Origin: Lachnospiraceae bacterium
GTDB lineage: Bacteria; Bacillota; Clostridia; Lachnospirales; Lachnospiraceae
Direction of reading: 5' to 3'
Assembly (NCBI GenBank): GCA_900751995.1
Contig: CAADTP010000043.1
Location: 1-19,113, forward strand
DNA: 19,113 bases
The notes below the pieces were generated by a model. The model was not told where the DNA came from, did no database searches, and worked only from the letters and a program-made list of their open reading frames with translations. This document shows positions 14,555 through 19,113 of this stretch, piece after piece (the stretch's first letter is position 1; each line of letters opens with the position of its first letter). A program made the position numbers and the translations under genes.

Positions 14555-17500
14555 ATGAAAAAGACAAAAGATTTTTGTCTCCGGCTTATGTGCTGTTTTC
14601 TGTTTCTGGGGTTATTTTGCGGAACAGAGGTTTTTGCAGCAGTTCAGGAGGGTAAGCCAGGAGAAACATTTTCCGGGGAATATGCAGTTATCATTAACAC
14701 AGATACCACAAATCCCGGAAATACGGGAACCTTGCAGTTTGACGGGACATCGGCACAGGCGGCGGACTCTGAAGCAGAAGATTATGCAGTCGTGCAGGGT
14801 GGAAGCAATGCATCGGCGCAGGCGGCAACAGAGGGAACTGCGGGAGAGGCAGCAGATGTGGGGCAGGTACAGAGTTTGGAGGATGATCAGCTGCAGGCAT
14901 ACATGCAGGATGACCAACCGATGCTGACTGCTGTACAGGCTGCGGCGACCACCTATCAGGTAGGTGAAAAAAAGTACATCTATAGAACTAACGGCCATGA
15001 TACATATGGAAAAACATATGTATGCATCGGAGTTGGGGAACACTGCTATGTGTGGATGGATGAGACCCTGAAGGCAGATTACGATACCGCAGGGAAAACA
15101 TCTCTGATTGCTGCGGATATGGCAGCTGTCTACGATGGTCAGCCTTACCGTATCCTTAACCAGCTCTGTGCAGGTGATTTTCCGGCACAGGATGGCTCAG
15201 GCAAGCTGTCGATCCTGCTGGAGTCTTTAAGCAGCGCCAGCGGTATGTATATGTATGATGAAGGGATCACAGCAATCCATATCAACACACCGTCAGCATC
15301 CTCTTATGTTTCGGGGGAGATGTCAAAGCGAAATGGCCTTCTTGTTCATGAGGGACAGCATGCAATCCTCTGGCTGAAAACCGGATTTATGAGTACCGGC
15401 AGATATTCGTGGCTGAATGAGGGTCTTGCAGTGGCTGTCATGGACTATCTCTGGGGAGGAACGGACAGCAGCGGCTGGCTGAATGGTATTGGAAGTAATA
15501 CGGTCATCCGTTCAGGATCTTCGCTGATCTACGAGAATTACCGGGATGACAATGCACAGGACTATGGAATGCCGTATCTTTTTGTAAGATATGTTATCGA
15601 CCGGATGGCAGGAAGCTATCAGCCTATGAAGGTGCTTCCAAAGTTTTATACGATCGATGCTTCTTCTCTCAGCTGTGAGCAATATCTGGAGAAAGTAACC
15701 GGAGTTTCTTTTAAGGAGCTTATGGCGGATTTTTATACGGCAGTTGCAGCCGGTGAGAGCTCCGGTAAATACAGCTTTTACGGGGATACCATTGCTGCGG
15801 CAAAGGCAGCGACATTTCCGGTTTATGCAGGGGACAGCAATGAAAACCATACATTGCCGGCAGCATCGGCAATCCTGGTGAAGCTGTCGAACGGTAAGTT
15901 TACCGTTCCGACGGATGGCTCCGCAGGGATTGTTTATCGTATCATTGGAAGCAGAAGCTCTTCCCTTGCACCGGCAGAGGGAGATGGTACGTTTGCAAAT
16001 CCATATAAGATATCTTCGATCGATGATCTTAATCTGATTCAGGCAAACCAGGGAGCATACTATCGTCTGACAAAAAATATCAGTACAGACGGAAGGACAA
16101 ATTTTTCGGCATCGTATTTCAGTGGAACGCTGGACGGAGCCGGTTTCACAATAACCGGTCTCCAAAAGCCTCTGATCCAGCAGAATGCAGGAACGATAAA
16201 GGATCTGAATATTGTTGCGGATTTTGATTATGACAGTCATGATATCCATGGTGTTGTGGCACAGTATAATACCGGTAAGATCCAGGATTGCAGGGTAACC
16301 GGAACGGTAACAGGACATATGGGCTCTACCAGTTCCATGAGCCATCCGGCTTTTGGCGGGATTGTCGGAGAGAATGAGGTGGCCGGTACTATCAGCGGCT
16401 GTTCGTCCGGAGTAAATATTTCCATATCCATGACAGCTACAGACAGCTATGTTGGTGGTATCGCAGGAGTAAACATTGGTACTATTGAAAAATGTGTTGC
16501 AGGAGGAAATCTTTCTGTCACACAGGCTAACGGAAATTCTTATCAGGTTTACCTTGGAGGCATTGCCGGCCGGATCGAACAGTTTGGAAACATGGGCGGA
16601 TATGTGAAACAGTGTGCTTTTACAGGTACGCTTCGCGTGACTGGCGGAACAGCAGTTACAGGTCAGATCTGTGCACAGGTAAATGCAAATGTACTCAATT
16701 CTGCTATCGGTCTGAATGGACATGTTTCGGACTGTTATGGTAAAAACGGCCAGGGAGCGCTCATTGGGACAAACACGGAACAGACGCTTACAACAGGTGG
16801 TGTTCTTACAGCAGAGCAGATGAAGAATCCGAACTCATATAAAGGCTGGAGCTTTGACGGAGACTGGCAGATTTCCAAGGATGGACTGCCGGAACGTGCA
16901 GATGCATCGGCGATCAGATCGCTGTCTGTTTCCGGTGTACCGAAAGAATGTTACGTGGGAGAAGTTCCGGCGTATTGGGGAAGGCTTATTGTTAATAATT
17001 CTACATCAGTAACGATCACGAAGGATATGATCGCCGGATTTGAAAATTCGGAAACGGGGACAAGGGAACTGACGATCAATTATAAGGGAAAACAGACCAG
17101 CTGGTCGATGACAGTCGAAAAACCATCTGCCAGTGATATTACAAGTATTGTGCTTTCCGGTCATCCGAAGACGACATACAGTGAAAACCAGAAGTTTGAT
17201 CCTTCAGGCGCCAGCTTTTTTGCCACAATAGGTGGACGTTATGTATATATTTACAGTGGCTTTTCCTATGATAAAACAGGTCCGCTGAAGTCTGAGGATA
17301 CCTCCGTGATATTCAATTATTTTGGAAAAGAAATTCCGGTAAGTATTACGGTAACAGCCAGAAAAGCAAAGAAGCTTTCCGTGCTTGCAGCACCGGCAAA
17401 AACTCAGTTTACAGTTGGGAACACGCTGGATCTGTCCGGTGTGAAACTGCAGATCACATATAATGATGGGACGCAGACCCCGATATTTAAAGCGGATGAG

Positions 17501-19113
17501 CTGGAGAAATATGGTGTTCATGTTGCTTTTGGAAAGAATGGATCCTTTACAACGGTTGCAGCAGATAAGGTTCTGGAAAGTGATGACAGCGGAAGTACGA
17601 TCGTATTTTATGCGACGGATAAACTGCCGTCAGAGTATGGCTCGGTAGTTGTGGCGTCATCGACGATCACGGTGCGGAGTCCGCTGACTGTACCGGCACT
17701 GGATTTGTATGTCAGTGTAGGAAAAAGTGCGGCGCAGTATCTGTGCACAGATAATGTGACTGGTGGAAGTGGAACGTATGCGACTACAGTAATTGAGGAA
17801 AAGCTGCCGGCAGGATTGAATCGCACGAATCTGCCCGGAGAAAAATATAATGCTTTTGGCTATACGGGTGTTGTTACGGCGTCAGCCGGAGATTACAGTT
17901 CACAGTATAAGATCAGCGATACAGAGACACAGGAGAGTATTCAGGTGACTGTGACGATCCATGTGGTTCCTTCTGATCAGGCTGCATTTTACAGTTTTGT
18001 GCTTAAGAAGGTGGAAAATCCTGGACTGAAGCAGGATGTTATCGGTGCGATCGGGGAGGATACGATCGTTCTTCGGGTGCCGAAGGGGACGAATGTTACA
18101 AAATTGAAGCCTTCGATTGATTATGGCTCAGGTATGGGAACTGGACTTTCTTCAGACTTCTGGAATGGTTCGACGCATGATTTTACCAGCCCGGTTGTAT
18201 ATACGCTTACAGCGCCGGATGGGGTTACAAAGAAGTCTTATACGGTAAGTGTGGAATTTTATGATGATACTTCGGAGGAAGTACAGTCTGGTGACGAGAT
18301 TCTTTCACCGGCTGATAATGCGAAGATCAGCTGTAAGGACAGTGAGGAGATTATCCTTAAAGGATGGGCCGGAGACAGTTCAAGAGAGATTTCACTTTTT
18401 AAATATGTGGTAAATGGAATCAGTTATACTACATCCGCGAATGCCACTACACAGACAATCCCGAATGCCAGGGCATATGAAGTGAAGATTTCCGGAAGCA
18501 GCTTGAAGGAAGGAAATAATACTCTGGAAATCTGGGTGATGTATGCTGATAATTCAGGCACCGGAAGCGGCGGCACTTTAAAGAAACTCGGCACAAGAAC
18601 TGTTGTTAAGGAAGGTCACAAAGCAGTGAAAGACGCAGCGGTAGCAGCCACCTGTGAGACAACCGGAAAAACCGAAGGAAGTCACTGTAGCGTCTGCAAT
18701 ACAGTAATAAAGGCCCAGACCACAACAGCAGCGCTTGGCCACAGCTGGGACGGTGGAAAAGTAACAAAAGCAGCGACCTGCACCACAGCCGGAACAAAGA
18801 TCTACACTTGTACCCGCTGCAAAAAGACACGCACAGAAACGATCGCAGCCACAGGTCACAAGGCGGTAAAAGACGCGGCGGTAGCAGCCACCTGCGAGAC
18901 CGCAGGAAAGACAGAAGGAAGTCATTGCAGTGTCTGCAACACAGTGATCAAAGCCCAGACCACAGTGGCAGCGTTAGGCCACAGCTGGGACGGAGGAAAG
19001 GTAACAAAAGCAGCGACCTGTACCGCAGCCGGAACGAAGACCTACACCTGTACCCGCTGCAAGAAAACACGCACAGAAACGATCGCAGCAACAGGCCACA
19101 AAGTAGTGAAAGA
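14555..19113 (+). CDS. Secreted zinc-metallopeptidase-like giant with GLUG, Ig-like and CxxC repeats (partial)
   Basis: The 5' part of a very long exported protein, at least 1519 codons with no stop before the window edge. AAAGGA lies 6 nt before ATG 14555. A Sec signal peptide (cut near VFA-A, residue 28) is followed by a low-complexity stretch to about 135. Residues 140-405 look like a gluzincin peptidase: HEGQH (265-269) matches HExxH, and WLNEGLA puts the third zinc ligand at Glu289, as in the M30 (hyicolysin) group. The catalytic domain looks intact. Residues 490-745 carry GLUG-type repeats (GGIVGENEVAG, VGGIAGVNIG, LGGIAGR). Ig-like (Big_3/4-like) domains follow, then a cadherin-like beta region (YTLTAPDGVTKKSYTV), and from residue 1354 tandem CxxC repeats (HCSVC, CTRCKK). 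Anchor and C-terminus are out of view. A role in degrading host or surface protein is inference. Confidence 0.88.
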   Translation, partial: MKKTKDFCLRLMCCFLFLGLFCGTEVFAAVQEGKPGETFSGEYAVIINTDTTNPGNTGTLQFDGTSAQAADSEAEDYAVVQGGSNASAQAATEGTAGEAADVGQVQSLEDDQLQAYMQDDQPMLTAVQAAATTYQVGEKKYIYRTNGHDTYGKTYVCIGVGEHCYVWMDETLKADYDTAGKTSLIAADMAAVYDGQPYRILNQLCAGDFPAQDGSGKLSILLESLSSASGMYMYDEGITAIHINTPSASSYVSGEMSKRNGLLVHEGQHAILWLKTGFMSTGRYSWLNEGLAVAVMDYLWGGTDSSGWLNGIGSNTVIRSGSSLIYENYRDDNAQDYGMPYLFVRYVIDRMAGSYQPMKVLPKFYTIDASSLSCEQYLEKVTGVSFKELMADFYTAVAAGESSGKYSFYGDTIAAAKAATFPVYAGDSNENHTLPAASAILVKLSNGKFTVPTDGSAGIVYRIIGSRSSSLAPAEGDGTFANPYKISSIDDLNLIQANQGAYYRLTKNISTDGRTNFSASYFSGTLDGAGFTITGLQKPLIQQNAGTIKDLNIVADFDYDSHDIHGVVAQYNTGKIQDCRVTGTVTGHMGSTSSMSHPAFGGIVGENEVAGTISGCSSGVNISISMTATDSYVGGIAGVNIGTIEKCVAGGNLSVTQANGNSYQVYLGGIAGRIEQFGNMGGYVKQCAFTGTLRVTGGTAVTGQICAQVNANVLNSAIGLNGHVSDCYGKNGQGALIGTNTEQTLTTGGVLTAEQMKNPNSYKGWSFDGDWQISKDGLPERADASAIRSLSVSGVPKECYVGEVPAYWGRLIVNNSTSVTITKDMIAGFENSETGTRELTINYKGKQTSWSMTVEKPSASDITSIVLSGHPKTTYSENQKFDPSGASFFATIGGRYVYIYSGFSYDKTGPLKSEDTSVIFNYFGKEIPVSITVTARKAKKLSVLAAPAKTQFTVGNTLDLSGVKLQITYNDGTQTPIFKADELEKYGVHVAFGKNGSFTTVAADKVLESDDSGSTIVFYATDKLPSEYGSVVVASSTITVRSPLTVPALDLYVSVGKSAAQYLCTDNVTGGSGTYATTVIEEKLPAGLNRTNLPGEKYNAFGYTGVVTASAGDYSSQYKISDTETQESIQVTVTIHVVPSDQAAFYSFVLKKVENPGLKQDVIGAIGEDTIVLRVPKGTNVTKLKPSIDYGSGMGTGLSSDFWNGSTHDFTSPVVYTLTAPDGVTKKSYTVSVEFYDDTSEEVQSGDEILSPADNAKISCKDSEEIILKGWAGDSSREISLFKYVVNGISYTTSANATTQTIPNARAYEVKISGSSLKEGNNTLEIWVMYADNSGTGSGGTLKKLGTRTVVKEGHKAVKDAAVAATCETTGKTEGSHCSVCNTVIKAQTTTAALGHSWDGGKVTKAATCTTAGTKIYTCTRCKKTRTETIAATGHKAVKDAAVAATCETAGKTEGSHCSVCNTVIKAQTTVAALGHSWDGGKVTKAATCTAAGTKTYTCTRCKKTRTETIAATGHKVVK
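18614..18853 (+). repeat. 240-bp tandem repeat, unit 1 (80 residues, CxxC)
   Basis: The unit starts at GGTCAC and codes for 80 residues made of two related halves of 41 and 39 residues. Each half opens with GH and has an ATC motif plus one CxxC (HCSVC and CTRC). The four-Cys layout of each pair resembles small zinc- or disulfide-stabilised modules common in clostridial surface proteins. Confidence 0.92.
18854..19093 (+). repeat. 240-bp tandem repeat, unit 2, with unit 3 beginning at 19094
   Basis: This is an exact 240-bp shift of unit 1 with only scattered, mostly silent or conservative changes (for example TTTAAL to TTVAAL). A third copy begins at 19094 (GGCCAC) and is cut by the window end. 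The high nucleotide identity suggests recent duplication or ongoing homogenisation. Confidence 0.92.

Overview
The window looks like the chromosome of a Gram-positive, spore-forming Clostridia, most likely a gut Lachnospiraceae. The reasons are an adjacent spoIID/spoIIQ pair, AGGAGG-type ribosome binding sites, large secreted proteins with Big_2, GLUG and CxxC repeats of the kind common in that family, and moderate GC. The family assignment is inference; no rRNA or other taxonomic marker is present.

Layout. 1-350: the end of a tRNA operon (Phe-GAA, Lys-UUU, neither with an encoded CCA) closed by two intrinsic terminators. 537-956 (-): a small two-TM DUF3592-like membrane protein. It diverges from 1086-5099 (+), a large secreted protein with Big_2, SLH-like, carboxypeptidase-regulatory-like and YfaP/DUF2135-like domains; a 40-bp interrupted palindrome lies between them. 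5063-6280 (-): a membrane-anchored calcineurin-like phosphoesterase whose 3' end overlaps the surface protein gene tail to tail. 6502-8457 (+): the sporulation pair spoIID and spoIIQ-like, with a candidate sigma-E promoter that overlaps a divergent sigma-A promoter for the phosphoesterase. 8713-13584 (+): a complete sucrose module made of a LacI-type regulator (scrR), a one-chain PTS permease EIIBCA (scrA) and a GH32 sucrose-6-phosphate hydrolase (scrB). It has a good sigma-A promoter, a CcpA/LacI-type operator just after the predicted transcription start, a leader of about 275 nt and a strong terminator. 13745-14016: a gene-poor stretch with two near-identical 29-nt hairpin elements. 14017-14259 (+): a small GIY-YIG (UPF0213) protein, followed by a likely remnant of an Rpn/PD-(D/E)XK family gene and a terminator. 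14555-19113 (+): an open-ended secreted zinc-metallopeptidase-like giant (HEGQH ... E) with GLUG, Ig-like and 240-bp tandem CxxC repeats, running off the window.

How it works together. Sucrose enters as sucrose-6-phosphate through ScrA and is split by ScrB; ScrR and probably CcpA control the operon. SpoIID and SpoIIQ act at the engulfing spore membranes, yet both lack residues expected for catalysis by eye alignment. The two large secreted proteins and the membrane phosphoesterase point to cell-surface functions. I see no phage, IS element, CRISPR array or obvious defence system. The least explained features are the paired hairpins near 13.9 kb, the Glu-to-Gln change in SpoIID, and the metallopeptidase/GLUG/CxxC protein.
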